A DNA stretch of 64,000 bases from Enterococcus quebecensis (GTDB taxonomy: Bacteria; Bacillota; Bacilli; Lactobacillales; Enterococcaceae), in NCBI RefSeq assembly GCF_001730365.1, contig NZ_MIKB01000001.1, positions 310,001 through 374,000 of the forward strand, given 5' to 3'. A model generated the notes under the pieces. The model searched no databases and was not told the DNA's origin. It was given only the letters and a program-made list of their open reading frames with translations. The translations under genes were made by a program, and so were the position numbers. Within the stretch, counting starts at the first letter, position 1; every line of letters starts with the position of its first letter. Of this stretch, positions 43,247 to 51,647 are shown piece after piece.

Positions 43247-45859
43247 TTAAATCCACTCTTTTGTATTACGAATATATAGTCGTTTAGCAACTTCTACCGT
43301 AATCAAATATAGTACAATGATCAAAATAAACCACGCCCAATAATTAGCCGGAAGTTTCACAAAGTCAAAAACCTCCCGAATCGGTGTCAAGACAATCAAT
43401 AATCCTAACCCAATTGCACCCATACTAGATAGGATCACAGCTGGTGAAGCAATACTTTGGATAAATGGAAGCTTCCTTGTACGTACCATATGAACAACTA
43501 AGGTTTGACTAACTAAACCAACTACAAACCAACCTGTTTGGAATAAATGTTGTGTTGCAACTGAATTGGCACTGAAAACAAACCACATAACCAGATATGT
43601 CATAATATCAAAAATGCTACTTACTGGACCAATACACAGCGTAAATTTCATTAAGCCATTTGTTTCCCAACGAACAGGTTTTGCTAATTCTTCTTCATCA
43701 ACATTGTCCCATGGGATAGTTAACTGAGCGACATCATAAATCAAGTTTTGAATCAACAATTGAATAGACAGCATCGGCAAAAATGGTAAGAATGCACTAG
43801 CCACTAGAATTGAAAAAACATTCCCAAAGTTTGAACTAATCGTAATCTTGATATATTTCATCATATTACTGAAAACTTTACGACCTTCAAGTACGCCGTT
43901 TTCTAAAACGTTTAAGCTTTTCTCCAAAAGAATAATTGAGCTAGCATCTTTAGTAATATCTGCCGCTGTATCTACTGAGATTCCAACGTCAGCTTTTCGT
44001 AATGCAGGTGCATCGTTGATACCGTCCCCCATAAAACCAACAGTATGTCCATTACTTTGCAAAGTTTCGATGATTCGAGATTTTTGCATCGGATTTAATT
44101 TAGCAAATAAGTTCGTTTTCTCTACTTCTTCTTTCATTTGTTCATCGGACATCGTATCGATTTCTGATCCTAAAACCACATGTGATACTTCGATGCCAAC
44201 ATCTGCACAAACTTTTTTTGCTACAATATCATTATCTCCAGTCAAAACCTTTACGTTTACTCCATGTTCATGTAAAGATTTGATTGCTGTAATAGCAGAT
44301 GTTTTGGCTGGATCTAAGAAACCCATGAAACCGATTAGCACCATATTTTTTTCATCTTCTACTGAATAAACAGCTTCACTATGGACATCTTTTTTGACCG
44401 CTACAGCTATCGCCCGCATCCCCTGTTCATTCATATGGATATTGACTTCACGCATTTTCTTCCGTAATTCTGGCGTTAAAGAAACTAACTTGCCATCAAT
44501 CTCAGCATGTGTACATACAGCTTCCATTTCTTCAACTGCACCTTTAGTAATCATTAACTGATGGCCATCAGCATTCACAACAACCGTTAAGCGACGCCGA
44601 GAAAAATCAAATGGGATTTCATCTAATTTTGTGACTGATTTAAATGGGCTTTTTGTTGTGTTTTCTTCATGAAAATTTATGACTGCTACATCCATTAAGT
44701 TTTTCCAACCTGTTTGATAATGTGAGTTTAAGTAGGCCATTTCTAACACATTATCATTCACATTTCCCATTGGGTCCAGATGCTGTACAAGAACCACTCG
44801 ATCTTCCGTAATTGTTCCTGTCTTATCTGTACAAAGCACATCCATACTACCTAAATTTTGAATGGAAGGCAGTTCTTTAACGATTACTTTATGTTTGGAT
44901 AAACTCAATGCACCTTTCGCTAAGTTACTTGTAACAATCATTGGCAACATTTCAGGTGTCAATCCCACAGCTACAGCAATTGCAAAGAAAAATGCGGAAC
45001 CCCAATCTCCTTTGGTGATACCATTGATTAAAAATACAATCGGGAATAAAACCATAACCATTCGCAACAAGAATTTACTGACTTTAGTCAAACCAATATC
45101 GAATGATGTTTTTCCTCTTTGTTTAGTTGCGTTTTTAGCAATATCTCCAAAAAAGGTATTTTGTCCTGTTTTCAAAATAATTGCTTTTCCTTGTCCACTC
45201 AAGACATCAGTTCCCATAAAAACTAAATCTTGCATATCAAGAGCAGAAATACTATCTTGCTCCTTATCTACTCCAGCCTCTACAAATTTTTCAACTGGCA
45301 TGGATTCTCCAGTTAAAGAAGATTGGTTGATAAACAAATCTTTTGTCCAAAATAAAACTGCATCTGCTGGAATCATGTCGCCCGTTGCCAACGTTACGAT
45401 ATCTCCTGGCACAACTTCGTCCATTGGAATTTCTTTCGTAACGCCTTCACGAGTCACAGCTGCTGTATTTTCAATTAACTCTTTTAAATTCAAACTTGCT
45501 TTTTGCGAGCGATATTCTTGAATAAAGGAAATAACTACGCTTGCTAAAATCATCAAGCCCATTACAATTGCTGCTTCGAAATCTTGTGTAGCGGCAGATA
45601 CAATCATCAATAATGCTAGCACGTAAACAAAAGGGTCTTTAAACGCTTCTAAAAACATAATAATTGCAGGAGTTGGCTTTTGAGCCGATACTTCATTTGT
45701 TCCATATTCTTCTAAACGATGTTTTGCATCTTCTTCAGATAGTCCTTTTCCTGACGTACGTAGTTCCATCATTAATTCTCGTTCAGACAGCATTGCCAGT
45801 TTTCTTAACTCTTGGTCTTTAGTTATTTTTTTCATTTCTATTGCTTTTTTGTTCATCAT
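43247..45859 (-). CDS. mgtA: Magnesium-importing P-type ATPase
   Basis: An 870-residue P-type ATPase of the MgtA/MgtB (type IIIB) class, which imports Mg2+ across the plasma membrane. It has an N-terminal actuator region with SLTGESMPVEK, the phosphorylation site LCTDKTGTITED, the hinge GDGINDAPALRKADVG, and about ten membrane helices with a Pro/Glu site VGLTPEMLPMIV. The ATG at 45859 is chosen because GGAGG lies eight bases before it. The upstream ATG at 45874 contains that ribosome binding site. Expression is expected to be controlled by the M-box leader about 0.5 kb upstream. Confidence 0.92.
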   Translation of the reverse strand: MMNKKAIEMKKITKDQELRKLAMLSERELMMELRTSGKGLSEEDAKHRLEEYGTNEVSAQKPTPAIIMFLEAFKDPFVYVLALLMIVSAATQDFEAAIVMGLMILASVVISFIQEYRSQKASLNLKELIENTAAVTREGVTKEIPMDEVVPGDIVTLATGDMIPADAVLFWTKDLFINQSSLTGESMPVEKFVEAGVDKEQDSISALDMQDLVFMGTDVLSGQGKAIILKTGQNTFFGDIAKNATKQRGKTSFDIGLTKVSKFLLRMVMVLFPIVFLINGITKGDWGSAFFFAIAVAVGLTPEMLPMIVTSNLAKGALSLSKHKVIVKELPSIQNLGSMDVLCTDKTGTITEDRVVLVQHLDPMGNVNDNVLEMAYLNSHYQTGWKNLMDVAVINFHEENTTKSPFKSVTKLDEIPFDFSRRRLTVVVNADGHQLMITKGAVEEMEAVCTHAEIDGKLVSLTPELRKKMREVNIHMNEQGMRAIAVAVKKDVHSEAVYSVEDEKNMVLIGFMGFLDPAKTSAITAIKSLHEHGVNVKVLTGDNDIVAKKVCADVGIEVSHVVLGSEIDTMSDEQMKEEVEKTNLFAKLNPMQKSRIIETLQSNGHTVGFMGDGINDAPALRKADVGISVDTAADITKDASSIILLEKSLNVLENGVLEGRKVFSNMMKYIKITISSNFGNVFSILVASAFLPFLPMLSIQLLIQNLIYDVAQLTIPWDNVDEEELAKPVRWETNGLMKFTLCIGPVSSIFDIMTYLVMWFVFSANSVATQHLFQTGWFVVGLVSQTLVVHMVRTRKLPFIQSIASPAVILSSMGAIGLGLLIVLTPIREVFDFVKLPANYWAWFILIIVLYLITVEVAKRLYIRNTKEWI

Positions 45860-46038
45860 TTTCTTTTCCTCCATGTTCTAGCTCAATTCATCTTGTCTAG
45901 AAAAGGAAAAATCATTTCGATTCCATCGTTTCCAAGATGAAGGCTACATTTAATTTTCTCGAATGACTGGGGTCTTCCATGTGACTCTTCCTCTCTTTTT
46001 TTATTTTAAAACGATGGATCTTTGTAATTGTTAGAAGG

Positions 46039-46077
46039 TTACTTCGCTCCCTTTGGTCGCCAAGTACTGTTCATCAT
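46039..46077 (-). CDS. Possible leader peptide in the mgtA transcript, short form
   Basis: A 12-codon frame MMNSTWRPKGAK that is the truncated third version of the peptide encoded in the upstream repeats. It ends where the repeat array ends. No strong ribosome binding site (AGAGCTG). Speculative. Confidence 0.25.
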   Translation of the reverse strand: MMNSTWRPKGAK

Positions 46078-46133
46078 CAGCTCTGGCAAAGCCAGTCGTA
46101 TTACTTCAATTCTTAAAGCTTTTGCTATCCGAC

Positions 46134-46208
46134 TTATCTTTTCCTTTTAGCTGTTTGTTTTTTTTTGCGGAACTTCGCTCCCTTTGGTCGCCAAGTACTG
46201 TTCATCAT
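46134..46208 (-). CDS. Possible leader peptide, repeat copy
   Basis: A 24-codon frame starting MMNSTWRPKGAKFRKK and ending in a Lys/Arg-rich tail. It spans the junction of two 131-bp units and is repeated exactly 131 bases away. The start follows a small hairpin and only a weak AGAG site. The other frame reads ADDEQYLATKGSEV, so coding is not certain. Confidence 0.3.
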   Translation of the reverse strand: MMNSTWRPKGAKFRKKKQTAKRKR

Positions 46209-46264
46209 CAGCTCTGGCAAAGCCAGTCATATTCCTTCAATTCTTAAAGCTTTTGCTATCCGAC

Positions 46265-46339
46265 TTATCTTTTCCTTTTAGCTGTTTGTTTTTTTTTGCG
46301 GAACTTCGCTCCCTTTGGTCGCCAAGTACTGTTCATCAT
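46265..46339 (-). CDS. Possible leader peptide, first copy
   Basis: Same 24-codon peptide as at 46134-46208, nearest to the M-box. The strongly basic tail and its place in a Mg2+-controlled leader recall leader-peptide regulation of mgtA genes in other bacteria. That parallel is inference only. Confidence 0.3.
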   Translation of the reverse strand: MMNSTWRPKGAKFRKKKQTAKRKR

Positions 46340-46374
46340 CAGCTCTGGCAAAGCCAGTCGCTGTGATTCACAGC

Positions 46375-46625
46375 AAAACAAAACGCACACTCAACAATAG
46401 AGTGTGCGTAAAATAGCAACTTAAATAAAATTATCTCTATCGTTGAGCTTTAGCACTATAGGGCGTAGATAATTTCTTATCAGCTACGTTATGAATGACC
46501 TTCACGATCATTCCTGTTCAACCAACTAAGAGTCTCTCGATTCTTTCGCGGCAGCAGCATATGTCCAAATAGGAGCCTCACCTAACAATTATTCAGTTCT
46601 TTATCCTCAACCATAATAGTCCATA
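46375..46625 (-). promoter_or_regulatory. M-box (ykoK-type) magnesium riboswitch with terminator
   Basis: The minus strand carries the conserved M-box blocks in order: GTTAGGTGAGGCTCCTAT, CATATGCTGCTGCCGCGAAA, TCGAGAGACTCTTAG, GTTGAACAGGAATGATCGTG, and AGTGCTAAAGCTCAACG. A terminator follows (ACGCACACTC and complement, 46383-46409, then TTTTGTTTTG). High Mg2+ should favour the terminator and shut off mgtA. The sequence match to the family is close and the downstream gene fits. Confidence 0.92.
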
Positions 46626-46661
46626 TTTTAACGATTGTCAAAAAAATAAAAAATTTTGTTC

Positions 46662-47039
46662 TTAAGTTTGATTTGTTTTGTTGTGTTTAGCTAAGTCAGC
46701 TTTTCCTTGAATAATCTCAGCTCTTGAAAAATTTGCTGCTTCTAATTCCTTATCTGATAAGTTTTCAAGTATTTCATAGAACCACTTTCCTAGTTCATAA
46801 AATTGTTCATTTGCCATGTTTTCGGATTCAGAAAACAATGTATTTTCAGCTTCATTAATTTTGAATTTCAAAATAAGGTCTAACAGATGATTTTGAATCG
46901 GAATTGAATATTTTTCTCCAGTTACTTCATCTGTTACATGAACCATGGGCATAATTTGAACTTCTTTTGTTTTTTTGAACGGATTGAAGACGGCTGCTTT
47001 AATTTGTCTCATAAACCAATCTTTTTCATTTTGCATCAT
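46662..47039 (-). CDS. Hypothetical small protein, possibly DUF6483
   Basis: A 125-residue soluble, mostly helical protein beginning MMQNEKDWFMRQIKAAVFNP. The middle has IPIQNHLLDLILKFKINEAE and the end DLAKHNKTNQT. The N-terminal layout resembles DUF6483 proteins of Firmicutes, which is a loose recollection. GGAGTG is found upstream of the ATG. It ends 40 bases before the M-box of mgtA and is transcribed in the same direction. No function can be given. Confidence 0.6.
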   Translation of the reverse strand: MMQNEKDWFMRQIKAAVFNPFKKTKEVQIMPMVHVTDEVTGEKYSIPIQNHLLDLILKFKINEAENTLFSESENMANEQFYELGKWFYEILENLSDKELEAANFSRAEIIQGKADLAKHNKTNQT

Positions 47040-47139
47040 TGTTATTTCACTCCTTTTATAATAGTAATTAAAATACTAAGCAGATTTTTACTCATCATTT
47101 TCTTATCTTCTATTTGATTTTACCATTATAAGTAGGAAT

Positions 47140-47620
47140 TGCTAGGGTAATACTTGTGAATTCTGAACGCTTGTAATTCTGCTTCATGTAAGGTTTCGGA
47201 CTGCTCTTCTAGTTGTCTTTTTGTGCGTCAGTCATTTCCTCAAAAAATCGACGTTCTTCGATTCGGCATCTTCAATGATTTCTTCAAAAAAAGTGCCTTC
47301 TTCTTTTGGATAAAAATAAGCAATCACTCGTTCATTATGGTGACGTTCACTTGCATATAATTGTCCGCAAGCTTCCATTTCCCGCTCTAATAACATCGCT
47401 ATTTCGGCGTTTTCATCTTATTTCTCTTCATTTTTTATTCGTCTTTTTCAAAAGTACTGTTTGCTGAACTATTTTCTGGCACCGTTGTCCCAAAAGAAAA
47501 GTTCACGGTTTAGAAAATCGTTAATTTATCATTGGCTTGACCAATCTTGGTTTCCTGATTTTGAATTTCTCCAGCATTAATATCAATCATTTTTTCATAT
47601 CTATTTATATTTTTTCATCC
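47140..47620 (-). pseudogene. Degraded type VII secretion effector module
   Basis: On the minus strand the first remnant reads MIDINAGEIQNQETKIGQAN, DKLTIF, a stop, TVNFSFGTTVPENSSANSTF. It resembles the small TIGR04197 (DUF3130) type VII secretion proteins. The next remnant, DENAEIAMLLEREMEACGQL, YASERHHNERVIAYFYPKEE, resembles the DUF3958 partner that usually follows. Both are broken by stops and frame changes, and no LXG toxin gene remains. The family names are from memory. Confidence 0.45.
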
Positions 47621-47741
47621 CTAATATCAAGTATGTCTTAATAAAGAATACAAGCAAATAACAGTTTTATCAATACTCGATACATATTATTCATTATATT
47701 AATTATGCATATTTTTAAAATTCTCATTTGCATCATTTTAT

Positions 47742-47788
47742 TCAAAATAAAAACGGCTAAGACAGCTTTTAAGCTTGTCTCACCGTTG
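47742..47788 (-). terminator. Terminator of the FGNxN gene pair
   Basis: AACGG and CCGTT enclose GACAAGCTT/AAGCTGTC on the minus strand, followed by TTTTTATTTTG. Confidence 0.7.
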
Positions 47789-47839
47789 CCCTTCATATGC
47801 AAGAAGAGTACAAATTTTTATAGCCATCTAATGTTACGT

Positions 47840-48160
47840 CTATCGATTGCCTAAAATTTTCCAAACTAAATCAGAAAGAAAGGTACTTGCAAAATTACTA
47901 AACACATCCGATGTAAATTCTGGCAAATATTTTTTCAACAGATTTGTTACTCTGTCCTGATTTTTTGTGGATGTCTCCACTAATAATTCTGTACAGGCTT
48001 GAAATTCTTGACTATCTTGGGGTAACTTAGTCAGCGTTGCTTTTATTTCTTTGTAAAACTTATCCCAGTCGATTTGAACATCATCTGATGAATAGTTAAC
48101 TTTATTATCGTTACCAAATATAAATGGGGAGTTATTAAAATGATTATTTTTAATTTCCAT
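47840..48160 (-). CDS. Hypothetical protein with N-terminal FGNDN motif
   Basis: A 106-residue protein. Its first 25 residues (NNHFNNSPFIFGNDNKVNY) match the last residues of the upstream neighbour (CDISNSPIMFGNNNGVEY). The rest is helical, with two segments around a Lys/Gln-rich turn and an amphipathic end (FSNFASTFLSDLVWKIL). The start overlaps the upstream gene by 11 bases, with GGAG inside the upstream coding end, so translation is coupled. Family not recognised. The shared motif suggests that the two proteins associate. Confidence 0.6.
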   Translation of the reverse strand: MEIKNNHFNNSPFIFGNDNKVNYSSDDVQIDWDKFYKEIKATLTKLPQDSQEFQACTELLVETSTKNQDRVTNLLKKYLPEFTSDVFSNFASTFLSDLVWKILGNR

Positions 48161-48635
48161 ATTCTACTCCATTATTATTGCCAAACATAATTGGACTATT
48201 CGAGATATCACACTGATCCATATTAATGACTATCCGTTCACCATTAGTATTGTTGATACAATACTCAATAACTTCTCTTATATAGTTAGCAAATTGTGGC
48301 TCTGCACAAGCAATGATATATCTGTTACCAGAATTCAAATGGATGTACATGTCTTCCCCTCTGCTATCATTCGCTTTCTTTATTTGGTAGATAATTGCCC
48401 CTGAAACTACTAGTCCTAAAATACTAATAATCGTAAGGTTTTTTATAAGAAATAGGAATATGATAAAAGCAATAATTGGTTTAGTCATACTTTTGCTTGG
48501 TGGCGTATGAAGAGATATTTGTGCAATACTGCTGATTTGCAATGTCGTTCGATTAAATTGAATTGAGTTCTTTTCAATTAAGATTTGGCTCGTTTCAATT
48601 CTTTGATTGTTTAAATCATTATTTTCTGTATTCAT
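48150..48635 (-). CDS. Membrane protein with C-terminal FGNNN motif
   Basis: A 161-residue protein. The N-terminal part (SIQFNRTTLQISSIAQISLH) resembles the start of small DUF6232-like proteins. Two hydrophobic segments (about residues 52-85) are followed by a soluble part with RYIIACAEPQFANYIREV and the end ISNSPIMFGNNNGVEYGN. That ending recurs at the start of the next gene product. AGGAGA precedes the ATG. The DUF6232 link is tentative. No partner genes beyond the downstream one are evident. Confidence 0.6.
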   Translation of the reverse strand: MNTENNDLNNQRIETSQILIEKNSIQFNRTTLQISSIAQISLHTPPSKSMTKPIIAFIIFLFLIKNLTIISILGLVVSGAIIYQIKKANDSRGEDMYIHLNSGNRYIIACAEPQFANYIREVIEYCINNTNGERIVINMDQCDISNSPIMFGNNNGVEYGN

Positions 48636-48895
48636 TTAACTTCTCCTTTTGTATACTAATCACAACTTATTGATTATAACTTATTTCTATCTATATGTAA
48701 ATAAATTTCAAAACATCTACAAGATAATATGTTTTGAAATTTTTTTCTGTTATTTTTCCTTATATATAAGGGAGTGATTTCTCGTGTTATTTAATGAGGT
48801 TTACAAGGAAAATTAGGTTGCGTGTTCGCATTCATTTCGTATATACTTAGAAGGTAGAATAGAATGACTGTTCAAATTTGAATATAAAAATAAAT
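48636..48895. other. Gene-free region with a hairpin
   Basis: AAATTTCAAAACAT (48703-48716) pairs with its complement at 48729-48742 and is followed by seven T on the plus strand. This is a terminator shape without a recognisable plus-strand gene before it. The promoter of the 48635 gene should also lie here. Confidence 0.45.
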
Positions 48896-49009
48896 TGGCA
48901 CTTCAAAATCTGGCGACAACCAAATATTTGAAGCCTTGTAAAGACAGAGCAAACTGCCCAAACAAGTTGCCAATAGTGCTAGCAACATATACTAGCTTCT
49001 TTTCTTGTA
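48896..49009 (+). ncRNA. Structured RNA-like element, copy 1
   Basis: About 110 bases with conserved core GGCGACAACC and AGACAGAGCAAAC. Stem P1 is CTTCAAA/TTTGAAG with an inner TGG/CCA. Stem P2 is CTTGT/ACAAG, and P3 is GCTAG/CTAGC followed by TTCTTTTCTTG, a terminator-like end on the plus strand. A second copy 290 bases downstream keeps the core and changes both sides of P1, as expected of an RNA. The family is unknown to me. Confidence 0.5.
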
Positions 49010-49187
49010 CCTAAAGTGTACCTATTTTTCTATAGGTTTCTTACTAGTTTCTTTAGGTTACTTTGAAAAAGTAGTAGATGATTTTAGTGACTATTGTGAA
49101 CGATATTGGGAAGTTGCCTAATATCGTTTTTTTCTATTCTACAAATTTAAGGAAAGGAGGATTGTTCAAAGTAAGACAAAATAAAAA

Positions 49188-49303
49188 AGGCACTTCATCA
49201 CTTGGCGACAACCAACTGATGAAGCCTTGCATAGACAGAGCAAACTATCTATACAAGTTGCCAATTGCTAGCACAAAGTCCTAGCATTCTTTATTGTACC
49301 CAA
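49188..49303 (+). ncRNA. Structured RNA-like element, copy 2
   Basis: Matches copy 1 at the core blocks. P1 is CTTCATCA/TGATGAAG with inner TTGG/CCAA, P2 is CTTG-ATAGA/TCTAT-CAAG, and P3 is GCTAG/CTAGC followed by ATTCTTTATTG. The pairing partners of P1 and P2 differ from copy 1 but stay complementary, which supports a folded RNA transcribed to the right. Confidence 0.5.
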
Positions 49304-49520
49304 TTTTACTAGATTTTTCTAGTCCGTCTGGAAATTTTTTGTTAAAATCATGTACTTTATAAAGTCTGTATACTTTTTCTAGATAATTGATGGCGGTATT
49401 GGTAGTTTTAGGATGATAAAAAGTCGTTGAGTTTTGAGCAACTGAACTAAAATAGGAATCAATGCCCTTTTCGTATTGAGACATTTTTGGGAAGTTATCG
49501 AAAAATTGACTTTTTATCAC
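49281..49520 (-). CDS. Small hypothetical protein
   Basis: A 79-codon frame with a GTG start six bases after GGAG. The protein (FFDNFPKMSQYEKGIDSYF, YLEKVYRLYKVHDFNKKF) has a natural composition and no recognisable family. Its 3' end overlaps the end of RNA-like copy 2 on the other strand, so an antisense relation is possible. It could also be the tail of a lost larger gene. Confidence 0.35.
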   Translation of the reverse strand: MIKSQFFDNFPKMSQYEKGIDSYFSSVAQNSTTFYHPKTTNTAINYLEKVYRLYKVHDFNKKFPDGLEKSSKIGYNKEC

Positions 49521-49704
49521 TGATCACTCCAGTAGCGTTTTTTGCTTTACCTCAAAAAGAAGGCGATGGAAATTCTACCAGACTTACACTAATCATATAC
49601 AAGTCATTTCTAACGCTAGTTCAAAAAAGTTGCCTAAGTCAATTTGTACATTCGGAAGCGCTGAAGCACGAAATTCAGCGCTTCAAAAAAAGGAGAGAAC
49701 CATT

Positions 49705-49998
49705 ATGAAAAAAGAGCTACATAATCTAAAAGCAATCCCCTATCAAGATATCACCGATTTACAAGATTTATTGGATCGTCTAGAATCTTGGCAAGAACCA
49801 CTCGCTGTATTAGATCATTTCTTCCAATTCCGAACAGGTCCGATCAACAAGAAAAAAGTAATCAAAGAATACTACGCATGCGGTCATTTGTTCCACGCTT
49901 TTTTTACAGAATTTCTCCGGTTGATAGAAGATAAACAAGTCAAAATCGAAAAATTAGATCGTGAAAGAAAAGTAATATCTCATTTTATTAAAGTCTAA
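49705..49998 (+). CDS. Small hypothetical protein
   Basis: A 97-residue helical protein (MKKELHNLKAIPYQDITDLQ, FFQFRTGPINKKKVIKEYYA, FTEFLRLIEDKQVKIEKLD). AAAGGAGAGAACC lies just before the ATG at 49705, which is preferred to the in-frame start far upstream. Family not recognised. It stands alone on the plus strand, convergent with the DUF1398 gene. No membrane segment or signal peptide. Confidence 0.6.
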   Translation: MKKELHNLKAIPYQDITDLQDLLDRLESWQEPLAVLDHFFQFRTGPINKKKVIKEYYACGHLFHAFFTEFLRLIEDKQVKIEKLDRERKVISHFIKV

Positions 49999-50025
49999 TC
50001 AGCACCAGTTACTCTGTTAGTATAA

Positions 50026-50063
50026 AAATAGTGATGAGAAATTGTGAGTTCATTTCTCATCAC
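50026..50063 (-). terminator. Terminator between the small gene and the DUF1398 gene
   Basis: GTGATGAGAAAT pairs with ATTTCTCATCAC and is followed by ATTTTTATAC on the minus strand. Confidence 0.8.
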
Positions 50064-50101
50064 TATTAACATAATTGCTTTCCTAATCCGAAAGTTACTG
50101 T

Positions 50102-50494
50102 TTAAACTTCTGGAATTGGTTCACTTAACAAAATTTCCCCACTTTGACCAAAATAATCCACTTGCATAGCCAATAAATCTGTCCGCCAATAGCCTACCCC
50201 TGCAGCTCCAGCAAGCTCCGTGAATTCTTCAAAAGTAATGTCACCCGCTTGTGCTTTTAAAACTGCTTTTTTTATTTCTGCAGAAGACTCTGTCACAGAA
50301 ACATTTTTAGGTTTACCATTCAGTTGAATTTCAATGTATGACGCCTCATCATAGTAGCGATACACACCCACTTCTACCAAATAATCATATTTTTCAACAC
50401 CTATTTTTTTAAAATCGCGGATTAACTGGGAAAATCCACCTGCATTTTTTTCATTATTGACGATTTTTTCGATTGCTTTTAAATTAAGACTCAA
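50102..50494 (-). CDS. DUF1398 family protein
   Basis: A 130-residue protein of the DUF1398 (E. coli YbcV-like) family. It shows the characteristic YDYLVEVGVYRYYDEASYIE, an AGDITFEEF segment and the C-terminal GVGYWRTDLLAMQVDYFGQS. The TTG at 50494 (or GTG at 50497) is chosen for AGGAG 5-8 bases upstream; a longer frame from 50578 would run through this ribosome binding site. Function in the family is unknown. Single gene. Confidence 0.75.
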   Translation of the reverse strand: MSLNLKAIEKIVNNEKNAGGFSQLIRDFKKIGVEKYDYLVEVGVYRYYDEASYIEIQLNGKPKNVSVTESSAEIKKAVLKAQAGDITFEEFTELAGAAGVGYWRTDLLAMQVDYFGQSGEILLSEPIPEV

Positions 50495-50606
50495 CACATT
50501 CACTCCTATTAAATTGTATAAAAATAGATCTAAGCCAAAACTTATCAAGCTTTGACCTAGATCTTGGTCAGTCAACATTATGATGATACTTCAACAAAAT
50601 GGTTGA

Positions 50607-51542
50607 TTATTCAACTTCTGTCATATCTTCAATATATTTATACACTTGTTGTCCAGCAATTCCACCTTCACCAACAGCTGTTGTGATTTGACGTAATGTT
50701 TTTTCACGAACATCACCAATGGCAAAAACACCTGGCATACTTGTTTTCATATCTTGATCTGTTTCGATCCAGCCTTCTGCATTTGTTAAACCAGCTTTTT
50801 TAAATGGTTCAGTCAAAGGATCAAGTCCAACGTAGATAAACACGCCGTCAGTCTCGATTTCTTTCACTTCGTCCGTCAACACATTACGTAATTGTCCACC
50901 TTTAACCATCATATCATCGCCAACGATTTCTTCTAACACAGTATTCCATTCAAAAGAGATTTTTTCATTAGCAAAGGCACGATCTTGGATGATTTTTTGG
51001 GCACGTAACTCATCACGGCGATGTACAATCACAACTTCTGATGCAAACTGCGTTAGGTAAATTGCTTCTTCAACAGCTGAATCGCCGCCACCGATAACTA
51101 ATAGTCGTTTATTGCGGAAAAAGGCGCCATCACAAACTGCACAATAAGAAACACCGCGACCAGCGAATTCTTCTTCTCCTTTAACACCTAGTTTGCGATG
51201 CTCACAACCTGTAGCAATGATTACTGTTTTGGCTTGATAGGTTTTGTCATCACAAATAACTTCTTTATATGCACCTTGATCTTTAATATCCATCACAATG
51301 CCATATGCATTTTCGGTACCGAATTTTTCAACATTTTCATACATTTTATAAGCCAATTCAGGTCCCATGATCGAATCAAAACCTGGATAGTTTTCTACTT
51401 CAGCAGTATTATTCATTTGACCGCCAGGAGCACCGCGTTCGATCATCAATACTGAAAGATTAGAACGTGACGCATATAACGCTGCGGTCATACCAGCAGG
51501 TCCTGCACCAATTACAATTACATCATACATATCTCTTTTCAC
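50607..51542 (-). CDS. trxB: Thioredoxin reductase
   Basis: A 311-residue FAD/NADPH enzyme that reduces thioredoxin in the cytoplasm. It has the FAD motif VIGAGPAGMTAALYASRSN, the redox pair in SYCAVCDGAFF, the NADPH motif VIGGGDSAVEEAIYLTQFA, and the C-terminal FAD-binding GVFAIGDVREKTLRQITTAV. The length is normal and the ATG follows GGAGGGTG. It is the electron source expected for the CcdA/TlpA system at 34.9-37.1 kb, via thioredoxin. Confidence 0.95.
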   Translation of the reverse strand: MKRDMYDVIVIGAGPAGMTAALYASRSNLSVLMIERGAPGGQMNNTAEVENYPGFDSIMGPELAYKMYENVEKFGTENAYGIVMDIKDQGAYKEVICDDKTYQAKTVIIATGCEHRKLGVKGEEEFAGRGVSYCAVCDGAFFRNKRLLVIGGGDSAVEEAIYLTQFASEVVIVHRRDELRAQKIIQDRAFANEKISFEWNTVLEEIVGDDMMVKGGQLRNVLTDEVKEIETDGVFIYVGLDPLTEPFKKAGLTNAEGWIETDQDMKTSMPGVFAIGDVREKTLRQITTAVGEGGIAGQQVYKYIEDMTEVE

Positions 51543-51647
51543 CCTCCGAATTTTTCAAGTACATTTACTTTACAACTTAAAAGAAGGATTGTCTATATTT
51601 CTGCCCAAATTTACTCTTCAAGAATTGATTTTTCTAATGATTCAAAA

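Larger units (their letters stand above)
46041..46360. repeat. 131-bp tandem repeats in the mgtA leader
   Basis: Two complete units (46041-46171, 46172-46302) and a 58-base partial third (46303-46360), nearly identical. Each unit contains the small perfect hairpin CTGGCAAAGCCAG and a poly-T/poly-A run. They lie between the M-box terminator and mgtA, so they are transcribed in the mgtA leader on the minus strand. Confidence 0.9.

Noticed and set aside
44862-45521. 219-codon plus-strand frame
   Set aside because: Long only because it is antisense to mgtA. The P-type ATPase motifs on the other strand leave no doubt.
46053-46366. Plus-strand frames in the 131-bp repeats
   Set aside because: They are simply the repeat unit translated on the strand opposite to the mgtA leader, with no start signals.
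48896-49303. CRISPR or tracrRNA-like repeat
   Set aside because: There are only two long copies with stem changes, no regular spacers, and no cas gene in the window.
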